DNA from: CAURNT01 sp963526495
GTDB taxonomy: Bacteria; Fusobacteriota; Fusobacteriia; Fusobacteriales; Leptotrichiaceae
NCBI GenBank assembly: GCA_963526495.1
Contig: CAURNT010000002.1
Coordinates: forward strand, 31,798 to 95,797
Reading direction: 5' to 3'
Length of the DNA stretch: 64,000 nucleotides
A model generated the notes under the pieces. That model did no database searches, was not told the origin of the DNA, and saw only the letters and a program-made list of their open reading frames with translations. Made by a program: the position numbers and the translations under genes. Every line of letters begins with the position of its first letter. Position 1 is the first letter of the stretch. Of this stretch, positions 27,557 through 36,299 are shown in pieces.

Positions 27557-28431
27557 ATATAGCTATAATTAAATATTGGGGTAAAAAGAATTTTAATCCA
27601 TATTTAATACCTTTTCAAGGGAGTATTTCTATTAGATCAAATAGATTATATACAGATACTGAGATTCTGAGTTCAGATGAAGATGAATTTTATTTAAATG
27701 GAATAAAACAAAATGAAAAAGAAACTAAGAAAGTGTTTGATTTTGTTGATAAAATTATACCAAATAGATCTAAATTAAAGATCAATAGTATAAATAGTGT
27801 TCCAACTGCTGCAGGACTTGCTTCTAGTGCAAGTGCATATTGTGCATTAACTAAAGCACTTAATTCATATTTTAATTTGAATTTAAGTATAGATGAAATG
27901 GCTAAAATATCAACTCAAGGTTCTGGTTCGGCAGGAAGAAGTTTCTATAATATATGTGCCTTTGATAAAGAAGGAAATATTTATGAGTTAAATACAGATT
28001 TAAATTTAAAAATGTTAGCAATAGTAGTAAGTAAACTTAAGAAAAAAATTCCATCGAGAGATGCTATGAAATTATCTGTTGAAACTTCAAGTATATTTAA
28101 TCATTGGGTTGAAAGAGCAAATGATGATTTTGAGAAAATGAAGATATATTTAAAAAATAATGATTTTGAAAAAGTTGGTAAAATTATGGAAGCTAATACT
28201 ATAACAATGCATAATACAACATTTAAATCTAACCCTTCGTTTTCTTTTTTAACTAAAGAGACGTATGAAGTTATAAAAAAAATAAAAAGATTACGTAATA
28301 AATATGGAGTAAAGATGTACTTTACTATGGATGCAGGTCCTAATGTTAAAATACTTTATTTAAAAGAAGATGAAGAAAAGATTTTAAAAATTTTAAGTGA
28401 AAATATTGAACTGGAGTTATTATTATGTTAG
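27538..28431 (+). CDS. mvaD: Diphosphomevalonate decarboxylase
   Basis: A 297-residue GHMP enzyme that turns diphosphomevalonate into isopentenyl diphosphate. The N-terminal NIAIIKYWGK and the PTAAGLASSASAYCALT loop are signature sequences, and GSGSAGRSFYNICAFDKEG carries the Ser/Arg residues of the active site. ATMDAGPNVK-like YFTMDAGPNVKILYL near the end matches the family. It is on the short side compared with about 320-330 residues. It overlaps mvk by 19 and mvaK2 by 7 bases, so translation is tightly coupled. Confidence 0.94.
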   Translation: MDRGYINIAIIKYWGKKNFNPYLIPFQGSISIRSNRLYTDTEILSSDEDEFYLNGIKQNEKETKKVFDFVDKIIPNRSKLKINSINSVPTAAGLASSASAYCALTKALNSYFNLNLSIDEMAKISTQGSGSAGRSFYNICAFDKEGNIYELNTDLNLKMLAIVVSKLKKKIPSRDAMKLSVETSSIFNHWVERANDDFEKMKIYLKNNDFEKVGKIMEANTITMHNTTFKSNPSFSFLTKETYEVIKKIKRLRNKYGVKMYFTMDAGPNVKILYLKEDEEKILKILSENIELELLLC

Positions 28432-29297
28432 AAAAAGCTGGGTCAAAGCTGTATATAGCAGGAGAGTATGCAATATTAAGACCTAATTCGTATAGCTTAA
28501 TATCATATATACCCAAATATACTTATTTAAAAATAAAAGATAATAATGGTAATATTGAAATATTGAGTTCTATAGAAGATAAAGATAATTTGATATTGAG
28601 ATTGATATATTTTTTAGAAGAAAGATATAAGTTGAAATTTAGATATATGTATCAATATACAACTGAGTTATATACTCATGGAGAAAAGTTGGGATTAGGA
28701 TCTTCTGCATCTATAATAGTGGTTACTATAAAAGCTGTATTAAATAAGAATAATATTAATTTTACTAAATTAGATATATTTAATATTGCAGTTGATTTTA
28801 TGATAAAAGAAGATATTTCAGGGTCTTTTGGTGATCTTGCTTGTATTTGTTTTGAAGATACGATATTATTTAAATCATCAGATAGAGTAAGTAAAAATTA
28901 TGAAATTGAGGTTTTGGATATATATACAAATATATTAATTGAAGCTATATGGACAGGAAATTCTGCTTCAACTTCTAAGTTGATAAAAAAAATAAATATA
29001 GATGATAAGTTTTTTGTTGAGTTTTCTTCTAAATCTAACATTTTAGTAAAAAAGTTAGTTGATGAATTTTTGAATAATAATTTTGAAAATGTAAAAAATA
29101 TAATAAAAAATTTATCGGATAATTTAAAAAAGTTAGATGATAAATATATGATAGGTATATATAGTGATGGTATAAAGAATAAGTTGAGAGAATATGAAAC
29201 ATCTAAAATATCAGGAGCAGGTGGAGGAGATTATATATTATCTTTAAAAAAAAATATAAATAAATTAAAATTGAAAGTAAATTTGGAGGAAAAATGA
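28425..29297 (+). CDS. mvaK2: Phosphomevalonate kinase
   Basis: A 290-residue GHMP kinase. KLYIAGEYAILRPNSYSLI is the typical start of bacterial phosphomevalonate kinase, LGLGSSASIIVV is the ATP loop, and KISGAGGGDYILSL the C-terminal motif. It phosphorylates 5-phosphomevalonate. At 290 residues it is shorter than the usual 330-370. Together with mvk and mvaD it gives the lower mevalonate route to isopentenyl diphosphate. It overlaps both neighbours (7 and 4 bases). Confidence 0.9.
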   Translation: MLEKAGSKLYIAGEYAILRPNSYSLISYIPKYTYLKIKDNNGNIEILSSIEDKDNLILRLIYFLEERYKLKFRYMYQYTTELYTHGEKLGLGSSASIIVVTIKAVLNKNNINFTKLDIFNIAVDFMIKEDISGSFGDLACICFEDTILFKSSDRVSKNYEIEVLDIYTNILIEAIWTGNSASTSKLIKKINIDDKFFVEFSSKSNILVKKLVDEFLNNNFENVKNIIKNLSDNLKKLDDKYMIGIYSDGIKNKLREYETSKISGAGGGDYILSLKKNINKLKLKVNLEEK

Positions 29298-29731
29298 AAA
29301 ATATATACTTAATTTTATTGTTGTTAATTACTACTAAAACATCATTATCTTTAGATAGATATGAATTAAAGATTACTAAGGATTTTAATAGTAATTCATT
29401 CATAGGTTTTTATGAGCCTGACACATCTTCTAACTTTAAAAAGGAATATGGTGCTGGATTTGAAGTAGGAACTGTAAATAATCATAATAAAAATAGAGAA
29501 TATGTTTCTCCTATTATTTCAATGAATGTTAATGGAAAATTAAGAGCAGATCTTAAGTTATATGCAGGAGGAAATGTAGGGTATATACATTATTTAGATA
29601 ATAAAAATGGAAATAGAATAAATTTAAAGGGATTTGTAGGGTTAACGTATTTTGATAAGATAGATGTTCAAGTATCGAGTTCAACAACAAAACTTTTAAA
29701 TGCAGGATTTGGAATTAGGCTTGGGAAATAG
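29294..29731 (+). CDS. Small exported protein, possible outer-membrane beta-barrel
   Basis: A 145-residue protein that I do not recognise. A signal peptide covers about residues 1-20. The mature part is made of alternating polar/hydrophobic stretches with many Gly (YGAGFEVGTV, LKLYAGGNVGYIHYL, GFVGLTYF, LNAGFGIRLGK), which suggests a small barrel of about eight strands, ending in a strand rather than Phe. It overlaps mvaK2 by 4 bases (ATGA) and so is the last gene of the mevalonate operon, an unexpected partner. Expression level may be the only link. Confidence 0.65.
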   Translation: MKNIYLILLLLITTKTSLSLDRYELKITKDFNSNSFIGFYEPDTSSNFKKEYGAGFEVGTVNNHNKNREYVSPIISMNVNGKLRADLKLYAGGNVGYIHYLDNKNGNRINLKGFVGLTYFDKIDVQVSSSTTKLLNAGFGIRLGK

Positions 29732-29753
29732 GTAATCCTATTTCTTAAGCCTA
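29716..29753. terminator. Convergent hairpin overlapping both stop codons
   Basis: A 17-base-pair stem (29716-29732 with 29737-29753, two G-T pairs, loop TAAT) that contains the 3' ends of the small exported protein gene and of the convergent cobW gene. T-richness after it is moderate on both strands. Confidence 0.7.
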
Positions 29754-30643
29754 TTATTTATATAGTTTTCTATTCTTTCTGTTTTAAGTGTGTTTCCTAT
29801 AACTACTATATTATTTTCTTTAATATCTCTATCAAAGTATATTTCGTATGTACTATCAACTAATTCAAAATGAGCATAATCATTTTTGATTTTAAAAGTT
29901 CCTTTAGCTCTACAAATATTACCAAAATATCCGAAAAGAATTCTATCTATGAAATATATAAGTTCTCCTAATGAATTACATTCTACATTTCTAAAGGACA
30001 TATTTTGCATTTCTTGTTCAGAAATTACATCATCACTTTCTTTAATACTTAAATTACCTTCAAAAAAAGTATCCCAATATGAAATGTCTTTATTATGATA
30101 ATCATCAGAATAAATTATAGCTTCTGGATTTAAAGTTTGAATATCCTTTATAACATTTTCTAATTCATCATTTTGAACAAGATTAATTTTAGAAAATTGA
30201 ATATATTTAGTTGATTTAATTTGATCTAAAAATATATCTCTATATTTAACTTTATATTTAAAATAAGTGCTAACATCAACTATTGTTAAAGGGTTTAACA
30301 TATTAATTCTTTCATATTCACTTTTTTTAATATTTTTAATAACATTGCTAAGTATAGCTACACCACTTGGTTCTACAATTAAAAAATCAGGATTTAGAGC
30401 ATTATCTATTAAAACTAAAGAAGCAGCAAAATCGCTTTGTGTACTACAACATACACACCCATTAGACATTTCCCATACTTCTATATCTTTATTATTTTCA
30501 TTTTTTAATATTCCAGAATCTATATTAACATCGGCGAATTCGTTTTCAAAAATCACAAATTGTCTTTGAGTGGCTTTAATCATTTCTTTGATAAAAGTGG
30601 TTTTACCTGCTCCTAAAAAACCAGAAATCACAAGTATTTTCAT
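29738..30643 (-). CDS. CobW/COG0523-family GTPase (metal chaperone type)
   Basis: A 301-residue P-loop GTPase. Walker A is GFLGAGKTT at residues 8-16; the metal-binding CxCC motif is C63-V-C65-C66 in NGCVCCST; the Asp-rich IVDVST segment follows. COG0523 proteins (YeiR, ZagA, CobW, YjiA) deliver zinc, cobalt or similar metals to client enzymes. The C-terminal CobW domain is shorter than usual. It lies downstream of a zinc-dependent alcohol dehydrogenase on the same strand, so zinc supply to that enzyme is possible, but unproven. Confidence 0.82.
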   Translation of the reverse strand: MKILVISGFLGAGKTTFIKEMIKATQRQFVIFENEFADVNIDSGILKNENNKDIEVWEMSNGCVCCSTQSDFAASLVLIDNALNPDFLIVEPSGVAILSNVIKNIKKSEYERINMLNPLTIVDVSTYFKYKVKYRDIFLDQIKSTKYIQFSKINLVQNDELENVIKDIQTLNPEAIIYSDDYHNKDISYWDTFFEGNLSIKESDDVISEQEMQNMSFRNVECNSLGELIYFIDRILFGYFGNICRAKGTFKIKNDYAHFELVDSTYEIYFDRDIKENNIVVIGNTLKTERIENYINNRLKK

Positions 30644-30658
30644 TTTTTCACCATATTA

Positions 30659-30689
30659 AATTAGCTCACCTCAGTGAGATGAGCTAATT
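30659..30689 (-). terminator. Hairpin between adh and cobW
   Basis: Ten-base stem aattagctca / tgagctaatt with an inner ctca/tgag. Only a short T run follows on the minus strand, so some read-through into cobW is likely; no clear separate cobW promoter was seen. Confidence 0.5.
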
Positions 30690-30703
30690 CCCTTTATTTA
30701 ATA

Positions 30704-31804
30704 TTAATCGTTTCTTGTATGATCTTTGTCAATGTATACAATAGGTTTGATGAATCCATCAGGTTTAGTGTACATTAATTGTAATGCTTCTTCAACATGT
30801 TCAAATCCATAGAATTTATGTGTTAACATGTGGCTTGGATCAACTTTTCCAAATTGAACTAAACGAGCTAATTTTTCAAGTCTTAATCTTCCACCAGGCA
30901 TTAATCCACCTTGAATATTTTTGTGAGCCATTCCAACTCCCCACTCAATTCTAGGTATTTCTATGAATTCTCCTGTACCTAAGTAGTTTACGTTACCTAT
31001 ACGTCCACCTGGTTTTAATACTTTAGTTGCAGTTGCAAATATTCTTTGGTCTCCTCCAGCTATAAGAACTTTATCTACTCCTTCACCTTCAGTTAAAGCC
31101 ATTATTTGTTCATCAGTAGGTCCTGCCATAAAGTCAACTGTATCAGTTGCTCCATAGTATTTAGTAGCGATTTCAAATCTTTCAGGTTTAGTATCTACAA
31201 CTATAACTCTTCCAGCTCCTTTTAATGAAGCAGCAGCAGTTGCCATTAATCCAACAGGTCCAAGTCCGAATACTACAACAACATCTCCATATTGAATATC
31301 AGCTAATTCTGCAGCATGGAATCCAGTAGGTAACATATCACTTAACATACATGCTACACCATAGTCCATACCTTTAGGTATTAATGCTAAGTTACCGTCA
31401 GCATCATTTACGTGGAAGTATTCTCCGAACATACCATCTTTGAAGTTAGAGAATTTCCATCCAGCTAAAGCACCACCTGAATGCATAGGGAATCCAGCTT
31501 GAGCTTCACGAGACATCCAATCTGGAGTAATAGCAGCAACTAAAACTCTATCTCCGACTTTGAAGTTTTTAACAGCTTCTCCAACTTTAACAACTTCTCC
31601 ACATCCTTCATGTCCTAAAACCATATCAAAACGTTCACCTATACCTCCTTCGTATACAGTGTGTATATCTGAAGTACAAGGTGATAATGCAAGTGGTTTA
31701 ATAATTGCATCATTTGGTCCACATTCTGGAGATGGTTTTTCCATCCATCCAACTTCACCAATACGTTTCATTACGAAACATTTCATAGTTTCTTTCATTG
31801 ACAT
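30704..31804 (-). CDS. adh: NADP-dependent zinc alcohol dehydrogenase (secondary alcohol/isopropanol type)
   Basis: A 366-residue medium-chain dehydrogenase, very close in motif order to the Thermoanaerobacter/Clostridium beijerinckii secondary alcohol dehydrogenases: PLALSPCTSDIHTVYEG, VLGHEGCGEVV, LAGWKFSNFKDG, FGEYFHVNDADGNLA. The catalytic zinc ligands align as C43, H65 and D156, each offset by six residues from C37, H59 and D150 of the T. brockii enzyme. It reduces ketones and aldehydes, consuming NADPH in fermentation. Codon use is G+C-richer than that of the neighbours, suggesting high expression. GGAGG is 11 bases before the ATG. Confidence 0.92.
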   Translation of the reverse strand: MSMKETMKCFVMKRIGEVGWMEKPSPECGPNDAIIKPLALSPCTSDIHTVYEGGIGERFDMVLGHEGCGEVVKVGEAVKNFKVGDRVLVAAITPDWMSREAQAGFPMHSGGALAGWKFSNFKDGMFGEYFHVNDADGNLALIPKGMDYGVACMLSDMLPTGFHAAELADIQYGDVVVVFGLGPVGLMATAAASLKGAGRVIVVDTKPERFEIATKYYGATDTVDFMAGPTDEQIMALTEGEGVDKVLIAGGDQRIFATATKVLKPGGRIGNVNYLGTGEFIEIPRIEWGVGMAHKNIQGGLMPGGRLRLEKLARLVQFGKVDPSHMLTHKFYGFEHVEEALQLMYTKPDGFIKPIVYIDKDHTRND

Positions 31805-31864
31805 AACAAATCAATCCTCCATTGTATTATTTTAAATTTTTAAAATAAAATTTATTTCAGTATT

Positions 31865-31893
31865 AGTATATCTCTAAAGTATAGAAAAAGCAA
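31865..31893 (-). promoter_or_regulatory. Promoter of adh
   Basis: Minus strand: TTGCTT, 17-base spacer, TATACT, with a 60-base leader before the start codon. Confidence 0.75.
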
Positions 31894-32123
31894 ATATTTT
31901 TTATTTTTTTTGAAATAATTTTTACTGTAAAATTTTAAATGAAACCTTTAATAATGGTGTTTAAAGATAGTTTGAATTTTAAAAATAAATAAATAAAAAA
32001 ATAACTTGCATATTAAAAAATACTTTTATATATTAATTAGTGTTAGATTTATTTTTAATAAATAATTTTATTAATGAATTTAGATAAAATTGAAATTATA
32101 GTTAAATTAAATATTATAGTTTA
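31894..32123. other. A+T-rich gap between adh and whiA promoters
   Basis: About 230 bases of poly-A/T-rich DNA between divergent promoters. I see no gene, RNA or clear operator. Confidence 0.6.
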
Positions 32124-32152
32124 TGGAAATGTATTTTAGTTTGTGCTATAAT
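32124..32152 (+). promoter_or_regulatory. Promoter of the whiA operon
   Basis: Weak -35 TGGAAA, 17-base spacer, TATAAT with extended -10 (TGC before it), 24 bases before the start codon. Confidence 0.7.
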
Positions 32153-32176
32153 GTTATAAAAACATTTAGGAGAAAT

Positions 32177-33076
32177 ATGTCTTATTCATCAAAACTTAAA
32201 GAAGAAATTTTATCTAAAGATATAAGCGAAAGAGATGAAGTTTTAGCAGAACTTTTTGGTATATTTATATCTAGAAATTCTTTTAAAAATAGCGGTATAG
32301 AGTTTAGTACAGAAAGTTTTTTACTTGCAAATAGGATATATAAAAATATAATAAAAGTATCTGGAATTAGACCGCAGGTAAAATATATTAATGCTAAAAG
32401 ATTTACTAAACCTAAAGTATATAATATTTCTATAATAAATACAGTTAATATTGAAGACATTTACTCTAAATTTTTGAATGAAATGTTTAAATTTAAAAGA
32501 TTTATGGAAGTAGATAAATATTTGCCGTATATATTAAGGGGTTTTTTCTTGAATTGTGGATATATTAAAGATCCAAATAAAGGATATACTTTAGATTTTT
32601 TTATAGATAGTGAAGATGCTTCAACATTTTTATATATGATACTTAAACATTTAAATAAAAGAGTATTTTTAACAGATAAGAAAAATAAGAATATTGTATA
32701 TATTAGAAATTCTGAAGATATATTAGATGTAATATATATAATAGGTGGCGAAAAAGTATTTTTTGAGTATGAAAATATAACGATTTTAAAAGAAATAAAA
32801 AATAAAGTAAATAGACAGCAAAATTATGAATTGGCTAATGAAACAAAAAGTGAGGCAGCTTCTATTAAACAACTTGATATGATAGAGTATATAGATGAAA
32901 AAATTGGCTTGGATAGTTTAACAGAAGCACTTAGAGAAATAGCTATTTTAAGACAAAAAAATGAAAGTGATTCATTTCAAGAATTAGCAGAAAAATTAAA
33001 AATATCAAAATCTGGTGTAAGGAATAGATTTAGGAGATTAGAGGAAATATATAATGAAATTAAAGGAGGAAGTTGA
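32177..33076 (+). CDS. whiA: WhiA-family DNA-binding regulator
   Basis: A 299-residue WhiA protein: the N-terminal LAGLIDADG-like domain (SYSSKLKEEIL... RDEVLAELFGIF) and the C-terminal helix-turn-helix SFQELAEKLKISKSGVRNRFRRLEEI. WhiA proteins act in cell division and chromosome segregation in Gram-positives and are also found in Fusobacteria. The ATG at 32177 is preceded by AGGAGA; a longer frame from 32123 would include the -10 box and is rejected. The usual yvcJ-yvcK neighbours are missing here. It shares a 1-base TGATG overlap with the next gene. Confidence 0.92.
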   Translation: MSYSSKLKEEILSKDISERDEVLAELFGIFISRNSFKNSGIEFSTESFLLANRIYKNIIKVSGIRPQVKYINAKRFTKPKVYNISIINTVNIEDIYSKFLNEMFKFKRFMEVDKYLPYILRGFFLNCGYIKDPNKGYTLDFFIDSEDASTFLYMILKHLNKRVFLTDKKNKNIVYIRNSEDILDVIYIIGGEKVFFEYENITILKEIKNKVNRQQNYELANETKSEAASIKQLDMIEYIDEKIGLDSLTEALREIAILRQKNESDSFQELAEKLKISKSGVRNRFRRLEEIYNEIKGGS

Positions 33077-33708
33077 TGAAAAGTATAGAAGAATACGGTA
33101 GCTTAGAAGAATATATTTTAGATTTTTGTGATTTTAATCAAAAAAATAAATATTATAAGATTACTAGAAATGGAGATATATTAATAAAAACTCCTAGCTA
33201 TATTTTAGAATTAGCATATATATATTTCAAAGGATATAAAAAAAGTAAAGAATTTTTTAATTTTGAAGATATAGTAAAGTTAAAAACTAAAAAAATTTCA
33301 AGACATTCAAGTTTAGAAATATTAGAAGTAGAAGATAGATTTTTTAGAGCTTTATTTAATAGGGATGGAATTCATTCTTTATCTTTAGGTAATGAGCTAC
33401 TACTAAGAGATAGTCAAAGATTTTTTGATATAGTATATTTAAACGCTAAATTATCAAGGGATCCTAATAGGCTTATAAAGATTTATTTGTTTGAAATAAT
33501 TTTTAATGATTTGGGCTTGATATATTCTATATATTCTAATTTAATATCCTATATTACAAATTCTATGGAGGGTTATGGAGATTATGAATATGTTGATGAT
33601 TTAGTAGCTTATATATATAACATTAAATTTAAAGAAAAATTGAAAAATACTAAAGATATTGAAGGTGTAAATAAATTTTTATTAGAAGTATTGAAAGGAG
33701 AAATATAA
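33076..33708 (+). CDS. Unknown protein between whiA and serS
   Basis: A 210-residue protein that I cannot assign. It is rich in Leu, Ile, Tyr, Lys and Glu, probably mostly alpha-helical, without signal peptide or membrane segment. Visible blocks are a Tyr-rich region near residue 60 and [17 protein letters not shown] near 135. Start by ATG in TGATG with whiA, GGAGGA 5 bases upstream. It sits 1 base before serS. Conservation between whiA and serS in relatives would be the best clue to function. Confidence 0.75.
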   Translation: MKSIEEYGSLEEYILDFCDFNQKNKYYKITRNGDILIKTPSYILELAYIYFKGYKKSKEFFNFEDIVKLKTKKISRHSSLEILEVEDRFFRALFNRDGIHSLSLGNELLLRDSQRFFDIVYLNAKLSRDPNRLIKIYLFEIIFNDLGLIYSIYSNLISYITNSMEGYGDYEYVDDLVAYIYNIKFKEKLKNTKDIEGVNKFLLEVLKGEI

Positions 33709-33709
33709 A

Positions 33710-34981
33710 ATGTTGGATATGAGATTTATTAGAGAAAATACAGATGTTGTAAGAAAAAGTTTAGAAGCTAGAAATAGTGACTATAATTTAGATGAATTAC
33801 TTTCATTAGATAAAGAAAGAAGAGAAATTTTAACTGAGGTTGAAGCTTTGAAAAAAGAAAGAAATGAAGTTTCAGCTATAATAGGTAAGAATGCAAGGGA
33901 AGGTAAAGATTCTTTAGAGCTTAAAGAAAAAATGTCTAAAGTTAGTTCTAAAATTAAAGAATTAGATGTTAAAGTTGCAGAAATAGATGAAAAGCAAAGA
34001 TTACTTTTATTGACTATACCTAATGTATTACATAGTTCAACACCTTTTGGTAAAGATGAGGATGAAAATGTTGAAGTAAGAAAATGGGGAATACCTAGAA
34101 AATTTGATTTTGAAGTAAAACCTCATGATGAATTAGGAGTGAATTTAGATATATTAGATTTTGAAAGAGGGGCTAAACTTGCTGGTTCAAGATTTACTAT
34201 ATATAAAGGACTTGGAGCAAGACTTGAAAGAGCTTTAATAAACTTTATGTTAGATACTCATACGTCAGAGCACGGATTTAAAGAAATATTAACACCTCAA
34301 TTAGCTAAAGGAGAAGTTATGATGGGTACAGGACAACTTCCTAAGTTTGCTGAGGATATGTATAAGATAGAAGGAGAAGATCTTTACCTTATACCAACGG
34401 CAGAAGTTACACTGACTAATATGCATGATGGTGAAATATTAAAAGAATCAGAATTACCGTTATATTATTGTGGATTTACTGCATGTTTTAGACAAGAAGC
34501 AGGTAGTGGAGGAAGAGATTTAAAAGGATTGATAAGACAACATCAATTCAATAAGGTTGAAATGGTTAAATTAGTACATCCTGATAAATCTTATGAAGAA
34601 TTAGAACATATGACAAGATGTGCTGAAAATATTTTGCAAAAATTAGGATTACCTTATAGAGTAATAGCTTTATGTAGTGGAGATATAGGATTTTCAGCAG
34701 CTAAAACTTATGATATAGAAGTTTGGGTTCCATCTCAAGATAAATATAGAGAAATTTCAAGCTGTTCAAATACTGAGGATTTCCAAGCAAGACGTGCTAT
34801 GATAAAATATAGAAACGAAGAAGATAAAAAAAGCTATTTCCTACATACATTAAATGGTTCAGGATTAGCAGTTGGAAGAACATTACTAGCAATAGTTGAA
34901 AATTATCAACAAGAAGATGGAAGTATTAAAATACCTGATGTTTTAGTACCATATATGGGTGGAGTAGAGTATATTAAGTAG
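33710..34981 (+). CDS. serS: Seryl-tRNA synthetase
   Basis: A 423-residue class II synthetase. The N-terminal antiparallel coiled-coil arm that grips the tRNA long variable arm spans about 30-100. Motif 2 is [14 protein letters not shown], and motif 3 is [13 protein letters not shown] with the ATP-binding Arg. Length is normal. It charges tRNA-Ser (and tRNA-Sec where present). AAAGGAG sits just before the ATG, and no T-box or long leader is seen; it is transcribed with whiA. Confidence 0.97.
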   Translation: MLDMRFIRENTDVVRKSLEARNSDYNLDELLSLDKERREILTEVEALKKERNEVSAIIGKNAREGKDSLELKEKMSKVSSKIKELDVKVAEIDEKQRLLLLTIPNVLHSSTPFGKDEDENVEVRKWGIPRKFDFEVKPHDELGVNLDILDFERGAKLAGSRFTIYKGLGARLERALINFMLDTHTSEHGFKEILTPQLAKGEVMMGTGQLPKFAEDMYKIEGEDLYLIPTAEVTLTNMHDGEILKESELPLYYCGFTACFRQEAGSGGRDLKGLIRQHQFNKVEMVKLVHPDKSYEELEHMTRCAENILQKLGLPYRVIALCSGDIGFSAAKTYDIEVWVPSQDKYREISSCSNTEDFQARRAMIKYRNEEDKKSYFLHTLNGSGLAVGRTLLAIVENYQQEDGSIKIPDVLVPYMGGVEYIK

Positions 34982-34988
34982 GATAATT

Positions 34989-35687
34989 ATGAGACTAGTT
35001 AAAATATTACTTTTTATTGTTTCAAGTATAGTTATAGCAATATTTTTAGAACTATCAGGTTATGTATATCATAATAATATATTTGCTAGTAAATATAAAG
35101 TACATGGTATAGATATATCTCATCATCAAATAAGAATAAATTGGAATGATGTAGATAAGAAATATAAATTTGTATTCATGAAGGCAACGGAAGGTAAAGA
35201 TTTTCTTGATTCTGATTTTACATATAATTGGACTAAAGCTCAACTTAGTGGATTTAGAGTAGGAGCGTATCATTTCTTTACAATGTTATCTACTGGAGAA
35301 GAACAGGCGAAATACTACATTAGTAAGGTTCCTAATAGTAAATATGCCTTTCCTCCTATAATAGATTTAGAAATACCAACTAAATATGAAAAAACTATAG
35401 TTAATAAAGAACTAAAGGATATGATAAATATATTGGAAGATTATTATAAAAAAAGAGTTATTATATATGTTACTAAATATACTTATAAAAAATATATAGA
35501 TGGAGAATTTCTAGATAATCCTATATGGTTTAGAAATGTAAAATATTACCCTAAAATAGATAGATGGGATATATGGCAATATTCTAACAGAGGTAGAGTT
35601 TATGGTATAGATGGATTTACAGATAGAAACGTACTTAAATCTGATGATATAGATAAGTTTATAGACTCTACAAGAATAACTGATTGA
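34989..35687 (+). CDS. GH25 muramidase (lysozyme), membrane-anchored or exported
   Basis: A 232-residue protein: an N-terminal hydrophobic segment (about 5-22) as anchor or uncleaved signal, then a glycoside hydrolase 25 domain. Catalytic and substrate residues are visible as D42 in HGIDISHHQ and D126/E128 in IIDLEIP; WDIWQYS near the end is conserved in GH25. It cuts the muramic-acid-glucosamine bond in peptidoglycan. The final 20 codons lie in a repeat that recurs upstream of fba, and the last two residues differ from what the other copy would encode. Confidence 0.88.
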   Translation: MRLVKILLFIVSSIVIAIFLELSGYVYHNNIFASKYKVHGIDISHHQIRINWNDVDKKYKFVFMKATEGKDFLDSDFTYNWTKAQLSGFRVGAYHFFTMLSTGEEQAKYYISKVPNSKYAFPPIIDLEIPTKYEKTIVNKELKDMINILEDYYKKRVIIYVTKYTYKKYIDGEFLDNPIWFRNVKYYPKIDRWDIWQYSNRGRVYGIDGFTDRNVLKSDDIDKFIDSTRITD

Positions 35688-35725
35688 ATAAATTAAACAT
35701 TGACTAATATTTAAAAATTTGATAA
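35616..35725 (+). repeat. Direct repeat, left copy (lysozyme 3' end plus promoter)
   Basis: Matches 38895-39005. Two blocks are identical (55 bases, 35624-35678; 43 bases, 35683-35725), separated by a short 4-versus-5-base difference; only one other mismatch occurs in the 5' seven bases. It contains the stop of the GH25 gene and TTGACT-N17-TAATAT at 35700-35728. The two copies flank the ABC transporter island. Confidence 0.9.
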
Positions 35726-35728
35726 TAT
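35700..35728 (+). promoter_or_regulatory. Promoter-like copy left of the ABC island
   Basis: TTGACT, 17-base spacer, TAATAT. It is the duplicate of the fba promoter, but here it reads only into a terminator at 35762, so it may be inert. Confidence 0.55.
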
Positions 35729-35761
35729 TCTCAAGTTTCAAATGAAAAATTAGAAAAAAAT

Positions 35762-35808
35762 GAGGTCTAATCCCTTTAAATAAAGGTATTCAGACCTCTT
35801 TGTTTTTT
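35762..35808 (+). terminator. Strong terminator left of the ABC island
   Basis: Outer stem gaggtct / agacctc with an inner ccttta / taaagg stem, then a T-rich tail. It isolates the island from lysozyme transcription. Confidence 0.85.
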
Positions 35809-35839
35809 GAAAGTATTTACCCGACGATTACATTTTTGC

Positions 35840-36015
35840 CTATCCAAATAATTTTCTAATCTGTATACCATTTAATACTACTTCATTAAATTTAATTCTT
35901 AAAAATTGGCTATCTTGTCCATATTTTCTGTATATTTTGATATCTTATTACAACTTGTTCTACTCATATTAACTAAATTAAGTTCTCTTATAGTCTTTAT
36001 ACTTTTTCTTGGAAC
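35840..36015 (-). pseudogene. Decayed minus-strand coding remnant
   Basis: Two overlapping open segments on the minus strand (36015-35899 and 35944-35840) read together as a single protein tail if a frameshift near 35940 is undone. The first part, PRKSIKTIRELNLVNMSRTS, looks like a helix-turn-helix of a recombinase or transposase; the second ends with LNGIQIRKLFG and a stop. I cannot name the family. No complete start, catalytic motif or inverted repeats were found. Confidence 0.4.
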
Positions 36016-36299
36016 TTAATTATTTATTAAGACTAATCTTTATTATTCTTATGAATGATAAAGATAAAAAACAAATAAAAAAATTAATTGAATATGATTA
36101 TCATCATCTAAATATCTTCTTTTTTTGATATTTTTAATACTTTTTTTATAATATATTATTTTGTAAAGTTGAGTTTTAGCGTATTTGTTAGTAATTTTTT
36201 TAATATTTATATACACAAAAAATATTTTTATTTATTTGGTTTATTTTATATTTTATTTTTTTGGGGTATAATTTTAGAAATAAAGAAAGAAGGAAATCT
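36016..36299. other. Non-coding A+T-rich stretch before the ABC genes
   Basis: Contains a 25-codon open fragment at 36051-36128 without ribosome binding site, probably part of the same decayed DNA, and a TATAAT at 36267-36272 that may be the -10 of the ABC operon with no good -35. Confidence 0.5.

Noticed and set aside
32123..32176. N-terminal extension of whiA from an upstream ATG
   Set aside because: The extension contains the TATAAT -10 box, and a good AGGAGA lies before the ATG at 32177.
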